From the NCBI GenBank assembly GCA_007570785.1, contig ML660774.1, forward strand, positions 12,182,476-12,246,475: a stretch of 64,000 nt of DNA, in the 5' to 3' direction. Under the pieces are notes generated by a model. That model did no database searches and was not told the DNA's origin. It was given only the letters and a program-made list of their open reading frames with translations. Made by a program: the position numbers and the translations under genes. The stretch comes from Antilocapra americana. Taxonomy: Eukaryota; Chordata; Mammalia; Artiodactyla; Antilocapridae. This document shows positions 34,423-47,074 of the stretch, one piece after another; the stretch's first letter is position 1; the number at the start of each line of letters is the position of its first letter.

Positions 34423-35884
34423 GCACGCAGAAGTTAGGCACCCAGGCTCCTTCAATCTTTGAGAACAACTGTATATTACCTCACTCATTAAAATATATCG
34501 GTATCACAAATTCAGTATAATTCACATATAACGAATCATTGACTTGCAGCTCAAAGGATGATTAAGGCTATGTCTGCAGAAATTATATAATTAAAAATTT
34601 TTAGTTTTAATATTTTCATATTTCAGTTTCTTTTCACCAGATTCTAACTTTTTCAAACCACTATGAAACTAGTAGTTGGCAGACATTGGGCCAGTAGGGC
34701 CTAATGATAAAATGATCCTGGGCATGTTAAAATCATCTCTGGAATAGTCTAAGATATTTGCTATCTTTCAAAACCACTTTAGGACTCCTCAGTCTGATGT
34801 GAAATATGATTAGATTTCAGTCAAACTCTAAATAGAATATAAAGGACATATAAAGACTCCTGGGAACCTGGAGCCATGGCACTGGAAGAAATGGCCTTGA
34901 GACACCAAAAGCTTGAGAAATAACTTTTATTTTCAACTCTTTGCAGTTGAAGGGAAATCTTCAGGCACATGCACAGGATGACTAGTCAGAGTTACCAGAA
35001 ATGGCTGCACACAGTGACTAGACCTGAGCATCACAGCGCACAATGACAGGGTCCTGATGATTAGACCAACCCGCAGCAGGTGTGTTAGTGCACACGTACG
35101 CACACGTACGTATATAGCTTTATGCCAACCTACGGTTTTGTGCTTGTGCTTCCTGAGTCTGAAGAAGCATTTATCTCACCTCAAAAAATGTCAGTTATAT
35201 AAGTGTAATTGTCTTATTGCTCCAGTGAGTTTGATGTTGTTTTTTGAAAACCATAAAAGCTGCTTGTGGTGCAGCTGAATGATTTTATGGACTTTTCACT
35301 GAATATTGTATCTTGTTTTGTGCTGTGCTCTTAATTCTGAAATACTGGGCCTTGCACGGAAAAGGTGCTATCACTACAATAACAAACAGATCAATTGAAA
35401 GGATACCCTTTGCCTAGAGCATTTTTGCAGGTGTGAATGTGAAGTTGGATGATGAATTGAAGAAGATACTTCAAAAGACAGATACACAGCATCTCAGCAC
35501 CCACACACATGAGTTATGAATGCATATCTTGATGATATATAGTACTTATGACTCAAAGTGATAAAATATTTTATTATTGTTCTTGCCACTGACCACTAGG
35601 TCAGTTCTAAATCTGAGAATTCCCTCTGCCATTCCCTCTGTTGAATTCAGGTAAAGTTATCTAATGTACCAGAGCAGATCCACTAAAAGTGACAACTAGA
35701 AGCTCTCTCTGATGGTGACAATATATAAGCTATTTATTTTCTTTATCTATAATAGAAGAGGATGCACTTTCTTTTGTTGTAGAAGGCTGAGTTGTTGCAA
35801 ACTTATGAATCATTCTATTGTTCTTGGTGTGATGAGACTGCGTAGGGTCGTAAATGAGTGTGCAGATGTTGCAGCTGAGTTGTC
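34423..35884. other. Single-copy stretch, no gene seen
   Basis: No clear repeat. A doubled CpG-containing decamer lies at 35091-35110. The segment 34840-35040 carries a minus-strand AATAAAA-like signal near 34930 and could be an unidentified old LTR end; weak. Confidence 0.4.
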
Positions 35885-36066
35885 TAGAATTGAGTCTTCA
35901 TACCACTTCATACTCCTGACCAAACTTGGGCAAGTATGTGAAGTCTCTGTGCTTCAGGCTCATTCCTGTGCAGTGATGCTAATAGTAGTACCTGTTCCCC
36001 AGGGCTGAGTGAGGAATCAATATGCTAATGCCTGCCAAACTCTTAGAGCAGCAACTGGCACAAGCC
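35885..36066 (+). mobile_element. MIR SINE
   Basis: 'accaaacttgggcaagtatg', 'ctctgtgcttcaggctcatt', 'taatagtagtacctgttccc' and 'gcagcaactggcac' follow MIR order. Confidence 0.75.
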
Positions 36067-36130
36067 GGAATGTTAACCTTTGCTATCCTGTGATTACTTA
36101 TAATATACTTTCCATACCCATTAAAACACT

Positions 36131-36240
36131 CACTCCAGTAATCTTGCCTGATTAATCCTATGGACAGAGGAGCCTGGTGGGCTGCAGTCCGTGGGATCGA
36201 GAAGAGTTGGACACTAGTTAGCCACTAAGCATGTATGCAC
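36131..36240 (+). mobile_element. Bov-tA SINE 3' fragment
   Basis: Second half of the Bov-A body only. Flanks 'attaaaacact' (36120-36130) and 'attaaaacatt' (36243-36253) suggest a target duplication of a 5'-truncated insertion. Confidence 0.88.
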
Positions 36241-36253
36241 CGATTAAAACATT

Positions 36254-36729
36254 CTTTTGCATTTAACTTTCTTCCTCATCATTTCAGTCGGTAAAAACAC
36301 AATTCAAAGCCACTGACTCATTTCATTTATTATAAAAAACTTAACATTAAAGTAAAAAAAATTAGCTTCTGGTTGTTTGAACTCAAAGAGAAGACACCAA
36401 GTAGGCGGCTGTGCATGTGGGCAGTGTTTTGGACTGATTTAAAAAAATAACATCAACTGAAGGAAGCTGAGGGTGAATGAGGGCATTTTCTTTAATATGA
36501 AATTAATTTTTGAAACATTTATAGTGGTATTGAATTAAAATGCTGTTCAGTAAAAAGAGAGGTATGACAAAATATTCACAAACAAGTAGTAGAGATCAGT
36601 TATGAACTGAGAAAATAGATGCTAATTATTTCCTGACCATCTGCTGAGTTTTAAAGTTTTGCATTATGGGGAAAATAGTAATCTTAATAATTTTGAATAT
36701 ATCACTAATTTTCTGAATTTTAAAAGTAA
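36254..36729. other. AT-rich single-copy stretch
   Basis: Nothing recognised. Confidence 0.45.
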
Positions 36730-37130
36730 AAAATAGACATTGTAGAAAACAAGAAAATGCAAAAACTTTTATGAAGAAGAAATACAATTTGCCTTATAAT
36801 TTTATCACCCCAGGATAAATATTGTTAACACTTTGAAATATCATCATGTAAAATTTAATATCCTCTCACAATTTGGATCCCACTGTGGAGACAGAATGTT
36901 GTAGCTTTGTTTTCTTTTAATTTAAGTAGTGTCTATAGAGAAGTTTGTCAAATATTCTACATAGAAATTACTTTTAACAACTGATTACTATTCTGATATT
37001 TGTATCATAATTATTTTCATCGTTTTTCTTTTGATAGACATTTAGACTTTTTAAATTTTTGCTATTTTAATTTTGCTACATACAATTACTGTGAGCATTC
37101 TCATAAAAATCTTTATACCATTTATTATTG
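36730..37130 (+). mobile_element. Very old L1-type 3' remnant
   Basis: Blocks such as 'ttataattttatcaccccag', 'gataaatattgttaacactt', 'tagacatttagactttttaa' and 'ctacatacaattactgtgag' follow the 3' region of ancient L1s. Highly diverged. Confidence 0.45.
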
Positions 37131-37324
37131 TTGCCTTATGATAGGTTGCTTGAAATCAAATTGCTACAAAAAAAGGGCTGCATATGTTAACACTAGAGAA
37201 AGATGACCAACTTGCTTTTGCTTTTCTAGTTTGTTCCAGTTTATCAACAGTTTGTGGGAATGCACATTTTGCTAAAATCCTGAAGTCAGCAAGTATTTTT
37301 TAGACTATTTTAAATTTGATAGAA

Positions 37325-37359
37325 ATATATATATATAATATATATATATATTATATAAT
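37325..37359. repeat. (AT)n tract, self-complementary
   Basis: About 35 bp of alternating AT with single interruptions; can fold on itself. Confidence 0.9.
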
Positions 37360-37361
37360 TA

Positions 37362-37705
37362 TGTGCTGAATATTTTATCCCCCTCCACTCTCATTCACTT
37401 GTTGAAGTCTAATCCCCATCATGATGGTATTTGGAGGTGAGGCCTCTGAAAGATATTGAGGGTGAAGCCATGGTGAATGGGATTAGTGCCCTTATAAAAG
37501 GAAGCCAGAGAGCTGCTTCATTCTTTATCCCACAAGAGGATGTGAAGTTGGCTGTCTTCAGTCCTGGAGACCCCCATTCCCACTCCCACCCCGTGCTGGC
37601 ACTCTGATCTCAAAACTCCAGCCTCCAGAACTATGAGAAATAATTTCTATTGTTTACTAAATCACCCAGTCTATGGTATGTTGCTGTAGCAACCTGAACT
37701 AAGAT
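37362..37705 (+). mobile_element. MST-type (ERVL-MaLR) solo LTR
   Basis: Complete LTR layout: start 'tgtgctgaatattttatccc', then 'gtctaatccccatcatgatg', 'ggtgaggcctctgaaagat', 'atgggattagtgcccttata' (TATA region), 'ccagcctccagaactatgag' plus 'aataatttctattgtttac', and end 'aacctgaactaagata'. About 344 bp. Confidence 0.88.
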
Positions 37706-37864
37706 ATCTGTGGTTATTGTTTTAATTTGCATTTCTTATTTTGCTAGGTAGGTTTAATTTTTGAATGCTTTTTGATGACTTTTCTTTCTTAGAATTTTTT
37801 GTTTATGTCTGCTAAATTTTCTTTTGGGTCATTCATCATTTTACATATGTATCATATAAGGTGA

Positions 37865-38062
37865 CACTAGTGGTAAAAAATCAGCCTGCCCATGCAGGAG
37901 ACATGAGATGCAAGTTCAATCCCTGAGTCAGGAAGATCCATTGGAGGAGGAAATGGCAACCTACTCCAGTATGCTTGTCTGGAAAATTCCATGGACAGAG
38001 GAGTCTGATGGGCTGTAGACCATGTGGTTGGACATGACTAAGCATCTCAGCACTCACACTTA
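37865..38062 (+). mobile_element. Bov-tA SINE, diverged
   Basis: Head truncated by a few bases, with a deletion near 38025 in the 'gggtcgcaaagag' block. Otherwise full order to the 'cagcactcacactta' tail. Confidence 0.88.
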
Positions 38063-39382
38063 CCTGATAAGTAATACAAACTGCTAGTTTTCTTTGAATA
38101 TTCATTCACCCCTTTTCCCAAATAATAGGCTTTTTTGACTTGGCATTGCTAAGTATTGTTTCCTAGTCTGCTGGACAGCTAGGTGTGGTCATATTGCTCA
38201 ATTTTGTCTAATGTAATCAGAATGAAATTGAGATATGAAATCTGGGGTTGTGCTTTAAAAGGAAGTAATATGGCCTTTTCTTCCTTTCCCAGAGTGGAAA
38301 CTCCACTTATATTTTCAGTTGATTCTCTTGGTTTTTAGTTTAAAAATACATATGTAAATAAGGGCAGTATCCTCTTTTGTCTCCAAAATTAATGGAGCTT
38401 AAGACAATGGCTACCTTGCTTGCCTTAGTAGGGATGATGTATCTATAGTCCCATCAGTTACCTGCATAAGAAAAGACACACAGTGTTAAAGAACTAATTG
38501 CATTTTCAAATAAAGTGGTTGATTTAAAACATGCAAATGAAAAATTAATTTTTGTGTGTCTATCTTGTATTATTGAATTGTCTAGAAAAGTCAGGCATTG
38601 TTAAAGATTTTGACAGTTTTCTCCTGTCCCTGAAAATATACTGCTTCTTCAGTATAGTTTTGCTAATGAGTTGTTTAAAAAGTACTTTGTGTTATGTAAC
38701 AGATGTGTCTTTGTGTTGTATTTCAGTTTTGTTGTACTTCACTTAAATAATCAGGCATGCTTATTGAGCTATAATAAGTGTCTCTTCAGCATCTATTAAG
38801 ATGATTTTGTGATAAAAAATAATGTTTTTATTGAGGAACTGCTTTTGTAATGCTAAAATTTATCTAAGGATTATTATCTTAATATATTACAATATATTAT
38901 CTTAATATATTGACTGAATATTTTATGTACATTTTTGTATTTATGTTCTTAAGTGAAATCAATAAGCATTTCTTCTACTTTGTGCCCATTTTGTTGGATT
39001 TTATTTTCAGAATATGCTTGATGCAAAAAATTGAGATTTTTTTCTTATATGTGTAAGCTCTGGGAAAATTCCATGTACCTAAAACTGTCCAGACCTGATA
39101 TATTTCTTGGAATTAATGTTTTCTTGTCACTTATGTGACAAACTCTTTTTCACACTTACTGGTTCTTTGTTGAAACATTTTTCTTAAAAACTCAATCATT
39201 CTGTATATACTTCTTAATGTTTTAGCTTACAATATTGCAGAATATTCTTTTAAATCTTCTAACATTTCCTCTGTATCTTGGTACTTGCTTATCTTATTTC
39301 TGTGTCTTCCCTCTGGCTTTACTTGATAGGAGGTTCTTTGATAACCTTTATGCAGCCACTCAGGATAAGAGGAAGCCCTAAA
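38063..39382. other. AT-rich stretch, possible old L1
   Basis: No gene seen. The segment 38780-39230 is loosely reminiscent of reverse-oriented old L1 ORF2 but too diverged to call. A 23-bp-period duplication lies at 38873-38911. Confidence 0.35.
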
Positions 39383-40021
39383 TAGTATATAATGTGAAAT
39401 GCTGGGCTGGATGAAGCACAAGCTTGAATCAAGATTGCCAGGAGAAATATCAATAACCTCACATATGCAGATGACACCACCCTTATGACAGAAAGTGAAA
39501 AAGAACTAAAGAGCCTCATGAAGAAAGTGAAAGAGGAGAGTGAAAACGTTGACTTAAAGCTCAACATTCAGAAAACTAAGATCATGGCATCAGGTCCCAT
39601 CACTTCAAGGCAAATAGATGGGGAAACAATGGAATCACTGACAGATTTTATTATTTTGGGCTCCAAAATCACTGCAGATGGTGACTGCAGCCATGAAATT
39701 AAAAGACGCTTGCTCCTTGGGATAAAAGCTGTGACCAACCTAGACAGCATATTAAAAAGCAGAGACATTACTTTGCCAACGAAGGTCCATCTAGTCAAAG
39801 CTATGGTTTTTCTAGTAGTCATGTATGGATGTGAGAGTTGGACTATAAAGAAAGCCGAGGGCCGAAGAATTGATGCTTTTGAACTGTGGTGTTGGAGAAG
39901 ACTGTTGAGAGTCCCCTGGACTGCAGGCAGATCCAACCAGTCCATCCTAAAGGAAATCAATCCTGAATGTTCATTGAAAGGACTGATGCAGAAGCTGAAA
40001 CTCAATACTCTGACCACTTGA
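39383..40021 (+). pseudogene. BovB reverse transcriptase C-terminal fragment
   Basis: Keeps the catalytic YADD at 39464-39475. The frame from the ATG at 39485 is open for 178 codons through the thumb and 'KRRLLLGIKAVTNLDSILKS' region and stops at 40021, where a frameshift near 40005 cuts off the last third. The opposite strand is also open (39568-40017), a shadow. Truncated, so it cannot be active, but the long open frame means fewer disabling changes than in the other BovB copies here. Confidence 0.87.
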
Positions 40022-40244
40022 TGTGAAGAACTGACTTACTGGAAAAGACCCTGATGCTGGGAAAGATTGAAGGTGGGAGGAGAAGGGAACAACAGAGGAT
40101 GAGATGATTGTATGGTGTCACTGACTCAATGGACATGAGTTTGAGTAGGCTCCAGGAATTGGTGATGGGCAGGGAAGCTTGGCATGCTGCAGTCCATGGG
40201 GTCGCAATGAATTAGACAAGACTGAGTGACTGAACTGACTGACT
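39383..40244 (+). mobile_element. BovB LINE 3' 0.86 kb
   Basis: 5' truncated just before the RT catalytic box and complete to the (tgact)n-like end at 40244. Moderately conserved. Confidence 0.93.
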
Positions 40245-41030
40245 AAAATAGCATCATGGTGATTTTCACTTTGCTGATTGTTAATCCCTTTCCTTGAATG
40301 TTCCCAACTTTCTGAAATAGAGGGTCTTGGAATCTTCTGTTAGAGTTTTCTGGTGGGATTTGGTGGGAGACTTTGCTGGTTAGTTGTCTTAGATTCATGT
40401 CTCTTTCATTCCCACCCTGTTTGTGTTCTCTGTAGCTCAAACTTTGTGACTACATAAGAAGTCACAATGCTGGCTTTTAATGCTGATATAGATTTACTCA
40501 TTTTTTTTTAATATTTAGTTGTGATTTTTATCAAACACTTGTGGTGGTGTTGAGATGTTCATGTTGTTACAGAGGTTTGGTGAAGAATGGTAAATGCTTT
40601 GCCTAGCAACCTTTTACTAGGATTTCTACATTGGACTTTTTGAAACAATTCAAATCAATTTTGAGGTACAGAGTCAAATTCAGTGATTCTCAAGGACCAT
40701 TTTTTTCTAGCACAACTTCCTCAGTAATATATCCATTTTGGATTAGATGGTGATGCTTCTTATATCATGTAATAATTTAATATATCAGAGGATCTACTCA
40801 GAATGTTTTCGTATATGCATTATTTTTGTGCCAAGCATAAGATAGCTTTATAACATGTATTACATTTTAATCTGATTTTGAATGATAGATTTTTCTGTGT
40901 TTTTATAGCACATTTTGTTCTGTCCTGTTCTAGATGTGGTTCTGTCTGTTAGACTGTCAGACCCTGAATGGCTAACTCAGGCTAGACTTGCCTGTGCTAG
41001 CCGTTTTCAGATCATCGTGTTGTGATGATC
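40245..41030. other. Single-copy stretch, no gene seen
   Basis: Nothing recognised. Confidence 0.45.
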
Positions 41031-41362
41031 AGTTTTAAGTGTCAACTGGGCTGGACTGCAGTGCCCAACTCTTCTGTCAAATACTTGTTGCTGTGAAGAT
41101 GTTTTAAGGTGTGGTTAGCATATACCATCAGTAGACTTTTAGTGAAGAAGATGACTCTTGGCTTTCTGGCTGAGTCTCTTCTAACCAGTTGAAAGGCTGT
41201 AAGAGCAAAACTCAGGTTCCCTCAAGGAAGAAGCCCAGTGTCATGGGCTGCAGGATCAGCTGTAGCCAGAGAGAAATGTGCTTTACAGATTTCAGATCTG
41301 CCAGCCCCACAGTCAAGGAAGCCTTGATTCTCCCTACTCCTTAGTAGAACCCTGACTCATAC
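41031..41362 (+). mobile_element. Old LTR-like dispersed repeat
   Basis: Recognisable order: 'agtgtcaactgggctggact', 'gtgcccaactcttctgtcaa', 'aaccagttgaaaggctgtaa', 'gatttcagatctgccagccc', ending 'tagaaccctgactcatac'. I know this as a mammal-wide dispersed family but am not sure of its name. Confidence 0.55.
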
Positions 41363-43368
41363 AGCTGCCTGTAAATATTTCTTCAGTGACAGAATTTTTA
41401 ATCTCTAAATATTTTAAATTTCAATGTTGTAATCTACTGCATAAAAATCCAAATACTATTCTTATATCATCTTATGTATTGTGAAAATTTATGGTACTAG
41501 TCTTAGGATTTAAGAGGGGAAAAAAAGGTATTTTTTTTCCTATTTACCATGACACTAACTGACATGTCAGTACTTTCTCTCTACCAGCCAACAGCAAGAT
41601 AAAAAGTATATTATGTTCTTCCAAGGAGAGATGACAATCATCCAAGAAGTAAATGAAAGGAGTTTATTTTATATAACCTCTATTTAAATGTACTTATTGT
41701 GCCACTAGCGCAGACTCCCTCTAACATTGGTGGGTTGCTGAATAAGAGAATGGGGAGATTCACTTTAACATAAATTCCTCTCCAGTGATGTCTTCTCTCA
41801 ATAGCCCACGAACTCACAGAAGAGTGTTGTTTACATCTTTTATGATGAGAAGATAAAGTATGTACTTTACTGATTCACAGGAATAGATTCCCAAAAATGA
41901 CTTTCATTATTTTCTAGGGAACACAATTTTATGTGAGAAACAGTTCTCAGGACTGAGATACCATTTGCTTCTCTTTAGATTAAACACCAGCCTCCCATGG
42001 ATGTGCTGTGTTTGCTCTTCCAGGATGGATTCACATTAACGCATATCCTTTCTGAAATGCATCAGTACTGCCTTCTTGTAAACTAAAAAACTACTCCAGC
42101 CATGCTGAAAACTCAAATGACTGCTCTAAAAATGTAGGCACATTATCAGAAATTGTTAGCACTAGTGCCACACAAATGGGTACACAGAGCAGTAAACTTG
42201 TTCTCGCTCTCTTTTCCTGGGGTTGTAATGACATTCTGAAATACAGCTTGCAAGATGATTATTAGAGGATAAAATCAGTATTGCTAAACTTTTATCAGTC
42301 TTCAAAAGAAATCAGCAAAGGATTGGTGAGTTGCTAGCTTTATTCTGTGTTTTTTTCTCCAAGCTTGACAGTAAAGTAGTTTTGCTTCGGAAAAACATGC
42401 ATTAGCATCAGCTCAATTAGTGACTCCACAGTGAGGTTTCTTTAACTACATGGGTGCAGTTTATTGTTTGCCTTTGTAGTGAATATGTTTTACCTGATGC
42501 TTGCATTTGTATGTGTGTGTATGTGTGAAACTTGCTATTTGCTAAATGTCCTGTTTATTGAATATTAAAGATAATGCATTACTCCTTAACTTGAACAGAT
42601 AGGTTTCTTTTTTCTCCCTCAGCAAGATATTTCCTGTATTTTAAATTTCTAGACCGTATAACTCCTGTGCAGAGTAATTAGACTTGATGAAGAAAGAATT
42701 TAAAAGTGTGTTGTGTGTGCTTGCGTGTGTCTGTATGTTTTGGAGAGAGTTTGTAAAGCACACAAAATATTAACTATATGGAAAATTTTATTAGTTGATA
42801 TTTTATTGGTCAGATACTCTATTGTTTTTAATGTAATTTTGGACATGCTGCAAAAGCAAGAGGGTCCTTTTAATTATTTATTTTAGATAATAATCAAAGA
42901 TGACATCATCCTTTGAATACAAAAAACAACCCAAAGCACAAAATTTACATTTGGTCAGACATGTCCATACTCCAGAAACACGTACCATGCTACTTAATTA
43001 AAAAACATACACCACGCTGAGTCAAGATTACAAAATTTCATTTTATTCATTTATTAACTTTAATTTTATTCATTTGAAAGCCTAAATTAATTAATTCATT
43101 TCATTTATTAATCCTTCACACTTTTGCCTCCCATGAGTTTCACTTCTATGCTTCAATCACAAACTTTTCCATGAATTATATAATAATTCCAGAAATTCCT
43201 CTTTAATAAACCTACTAATCAATATTCAGGTCTCATTGCATTGCATTTGTGAGTAGCATTTGATATAGTCAGTTAGTCATCCATCTTTAATCATCTGGCC
43301 TCCACAACAACTTGCTGATAATTTTCCAGTAGTCCCTGATTACTCCTTTCATTTTTGTTGTATTGCTC
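41363..43368. other. Single-copy stretch, possible conserved non-coding DNA
   Basis: 2 kb with no recognised repeat. No exon-like frame. The portion 42340-42660 has a mixed-composition, motif-rich look and is listed as a finding. Confidence 0.4.
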
Positions 43369-44015
43369 CATAACAGATTTTCACACATTTAGTGCCTTTA
43401 AATAACACCCATTTATTATCTTACAGTGCTTTTGATTAGAAGTCTAGCTCAGGGTCTCTTAAGGCTGAAACCAGTGTTGGCTAGGCTGCATTCTCATCTG
43501 GAGGTTTGACTGGGGAAGAATCCACTTCCATGTTTATTTATGTTGTCAGAGCTCATTCCCTGTGGCATGTGAACAGGTCCTTGTTTATTGGCTGTCAGCT
43601 TGGGGTTACTATTTCTCCTAGGGTTTGTTGAGGTCCTTGCCACATGGCTCTCTCACATACCCACTCTGAACGTAACTGGATTTCTTCTCAGCTAACCAGA
43701 AATTCTCACACTTTGAGCCTCTCCTTGAAGAATTTCCATCAAAGTTGGCCTGGACTCCAAATTAAAGTGGTTGACTCATTAGGTTAGGCCACAGGGAATG
43801 ATTTCTCTTTTGATTACCTTTCAGTTTCCTGATTAAGGACCTTGCTTATACCTTTAAAATCCCTTTGCCTTTGACTTACGATGTAATCTAATCATGGAAG
43901 TAAGATTTCATCTCATTAAGAAGTCTCACCCACAACCAAGGGAGTGGATTATGCAAGTTGTGTACATCAGGGAGCAGGGATTTGGGGGCCCTCATAGAAT
44001 TCCATCTACCACACA
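43369..44015 (-). mobile_element. Old MaLR-like LTR or related repeat
   Basis: Plus-strand text runs 'ccataacagattttcacaca', 'aacacccatttattatctta', then 'ctcatctggaggtttgactg' and ends 'catagaattccatctaccac'. This is the reverse of repeats with an LTR-like polyadenylation end. Family name uncertain; about 650 bp. Confidence 0.5.
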
Positions 44016-45552
44016 CCTGCCAAGTCTCCTTCTTTGAACCTTTTTCATCTTTCCAAACTCTTGGTGCTCCAGGACCCCAGGGTTCAGCCTTTGACTGTAT
44101 CTGTATCTAAATGATCCCATCATCCTGATATATTTTAATAATATTTAACGCTGATGAATCCAGATTTGGACTCCAGTCCCTACTTCTTCCTTGAAGCCAG
44201 ACTTTTGTACCCCAAATGTGTTTGACATGGATGTATAACAGGCATCTCTATTCAGCAAATCCCAAACTGGCCTTTATCCACCCTCTCAAATCTGCTTCTT
44301 TCATAGTATTTCCCATTCTGTCTTCATTTTGGGTAAATTCCATCACATTGCATGACTAGTTCTCCTTCTGTCTTTATAAAAATAGCATCCTTTACTTCTC
44401 CTTTCTTACATCACTCTTCTACGTCTTTGTTCCTGACTTTTTCAGCCCAAGATTCATCTTTTTCTCTCTTTTTACTACCTTCTACCCAGAGAATTGAACA
44501 ATGAGAGAGACTTTCCATAGATAAGCATTGTTTTTGTCTTATTTGTAAGTGGTCTCCAATTTCAAGGGAGTCTCCATGCTTTTGAGGAATACATTTACTT
44601 GACTATGATAAATCCTCTCTTCTGACATAAATTCCTTTAAACCTTTATCATTTAAAAAAAATCTCTGTGCGTCATTGAAAGTCCCTCAAAGGAGATGCTT
44701 TATGCTTGTGCCTCCCCAATGATACCTAATGCTTCCTGTGTGTTTGCATTTATCCATGCATATTCATTCAGTTTTTTTTCAAGGTCTCAGATAAGGAATC
44801 CTTTGAACATCTCCTATTTCCTTTATATTTTCAATGTTTTCTTCACCAGTGGCTCTTTCCCTTAGCTGATAAACATGTACAAATCTATTGCATCTAAATA
44901 CAAAGAACACACCTTCCTGTCCTTGAGTTCCTTCCTAGCTTGATTTTCTTATTCACTACACAATCAGTTATTTTGAAAGAGTGGTTTTATTTACCCTTTT
45001 TATTTGCTGACCTTCCCTTTATTGCACAGCTCTCTAAAATCAGGCTTCTACTTCCACAATGCCATTAAACTACTCGCTCTCCGAAGTCATAAGGAGTGCT
45101 AAATTGTTTAGTCCAATGGCTATTTTTCAGATCTCTCCTGCTTTTATCTGACTATATCAATTGCTTCTTTTTGAAACAATATAATTCCTTGGCTTTGGTT
45201 CTACTTCTAGTTCTCTAATCACCTTTCATTTTCTCAGAAATTTATTTCATTTTGTGTCTCTTTGTTTTTTGTTTCTGTGTTATTATATCTTGCTTTCTCA
45301 TCTATTCCCAGTTTTAACCCTGTCAAATAGGTGACGATTCCAATATTGAATTTGCTTTGTAGGACTGTCTCAATTCTAGATCCTTCTTCCATAGCTAGAT
45401 GTTAGATGGACCCCTCGAACTTAATTAGATCCCTGCATAACTTCTTGTCTTTTTGATTTTTTACCACAACATATTGTCCTTTTGTTATGATGATCATGGC
45501 TTATCTGCTCAGTCAGAAAGCCAAAAGCTTGCTGGAGGTCTTTACATTTTTT
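44016..45552. other. CT-rich single-copy stretch
   Basis: Pyrimidine-rich. Parts (44050-44480, 44640-44830) are vaguely L2-like but too weak to call. No gene seen. Confidence 0.35.
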
Positions 45553-45705
45553 AATTTATTAATTCATCAAATGAATGTTTTTGAGTATATGTGCTATGTA
45601 TGGACTGTGCTATGTGCTGGCAGTGCATTTATGAGCCAAAGAGATGGAGTTCTTTTGCCATCCTGGAGGTTATAGTCTAGTGGAGAGACAAAAACAGGCA
45701 AACAT
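45553..45705 (-). mobile_element. L2 LINE 3' end, minus strand
   Basis: 'atcaaatgaatgtttttgag', 'tgtgctatgtgctggcagtg' and 'gaggttatagtctagtggag' are the reverse of the L2 tail. A BovB follows directly. Confidence 0.65.
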
Positions 45706-45708
45706 GCC

Positions 45709-46330
45709 AGAAAAGACTGGCTTAAAACTCAACATTAAAAAAACTAAGGTCTTGGCAGCTGGTCCCATCACTTCATGGTAAATAGAAGGGAAAAAGTGGA
45801 AGCAGTGGTGGGTTTTTTGGGGGTGGGGAGGTCCAAAATCACTATAGGTGGTGACTGCAACTATGAAATTAAATGACGCTCCTTGGAAGGAAAACTGTGA
45901 TAAACCTAGTCAGAGTATTGAAAAGCAGAGACATCACTTTGCTGACAAAGGTCCATAGAGTCAAAACTGTGGTTTTTCCAGTAGCCATGTACAAATAAGA
46001 GAATTTGGTCATAAAGAAGGGCTGAGTGCTGAAGAATTAATGCTTTCAAATTGTGGTGCCAGAAAAGACTCTTGAGAGTCCTTTGAATTGCAAGGAGATT
46101 AAGCCAGTCGGTCCTAAAGGAAATCAGTCCTGTCCTGAATATTCATTGGAAGGACTGATGCTGAAGCTGAAGGGCCAATACTTTAGCCACCTGAAGAGCC
46201 GACTCTTTGGAAAAGACCCTGATGCTGGGAGAGTGAAAGCAAAAGGAGAAGAAGGTGGCAGACGATGAGACTGTTAGATAGCATCGCCAACTCAATGGAC
46301 ATGAATGAGCAAACTCCACGAGGTAGTGAA
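45709..46330 (+). pseudogene. BovB RT C-terminal remnant
   Basis: Only short pieces of the RT C-terminal frame survive, e.g. 46053-46268, which switches between true and false frames. Stops at many positions; no catalytic box in this part. Older than the other copies by appearance. Confidence 0.75.
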
Positions 46331-46402
46331 AGACAGGGAAACCTGGTGTGCTGCAGTCCATGGGGTCACAAAGAGTTGGACATGACTTAGTGACTGAACA
46401 AC
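45709..46402 (+). mobile_element. BovB LINE 3' 0.7 kb, strongly decayed
   Basis: From 'gactggcttaaaactcaac' to 'agtgactgaacaacaac'. Multiple small deletions and a G-rich expansion near 45810-45830. Confidence 0.92.
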
Positions 46403-47074
46403 AACACAATGCTGTAAGTCCATGTTTAATTTGAATTTTTTTCAAAGTCATTCCTCCTATAAATCATTTCTTTAAATTATATATAAGTTGTTATTTTTAT
46501 ATTACCTATGTTTTAAGTATTAAATTTCAAGTCTTTTGTAGTTATTCTTTCCCCAGTTTAGTTGTTTTCTATAGGCTCCTGTTCTGTTTGCTTTCTTTAG
46601 ATGTGTGAAAAAGTCTGATAATTATGATATTAACATTCTTTATACATTTCCTGTCATATATCTTTTTTTCTCATTCTTACTGTAATGCATTGTTTCTTTT
46701 GAAACTTTAACCATAAACTGCTCATTTCCCCTAGAACTTTATAGCTAGGAAATTTTTTTATTTCTGAGCTGATGGTGTACTTCTCTTGAGATGGTTATAT
46801 TTTCTTTTGTCAGTCATCAAGGAGCACTACAAACCAAAGCATACTTTATAAATTAAATTTTCTACTTGATGTGTTACTTTTGAATACATGAGGAGCATAA
46901 ATTCGAGCAAAAATCCATGTGATATCCAGTTTATGATTAAAAATTCTCACAGGAGAATTCTTTTTCTGTTTAGTTCCAAGTTTAAAGTGGATATGTATTT
47001 TTTACTGTCTCTTCCATGTAAAGGGTTTGCCTTTCATTCATTTTATTTTTAAAAAACTCAAAAGTATAGTTCTT
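46403..47074. other. AT-rich single-copy stretch
   Basis: Nothing recognised. Confidence 0.45.
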
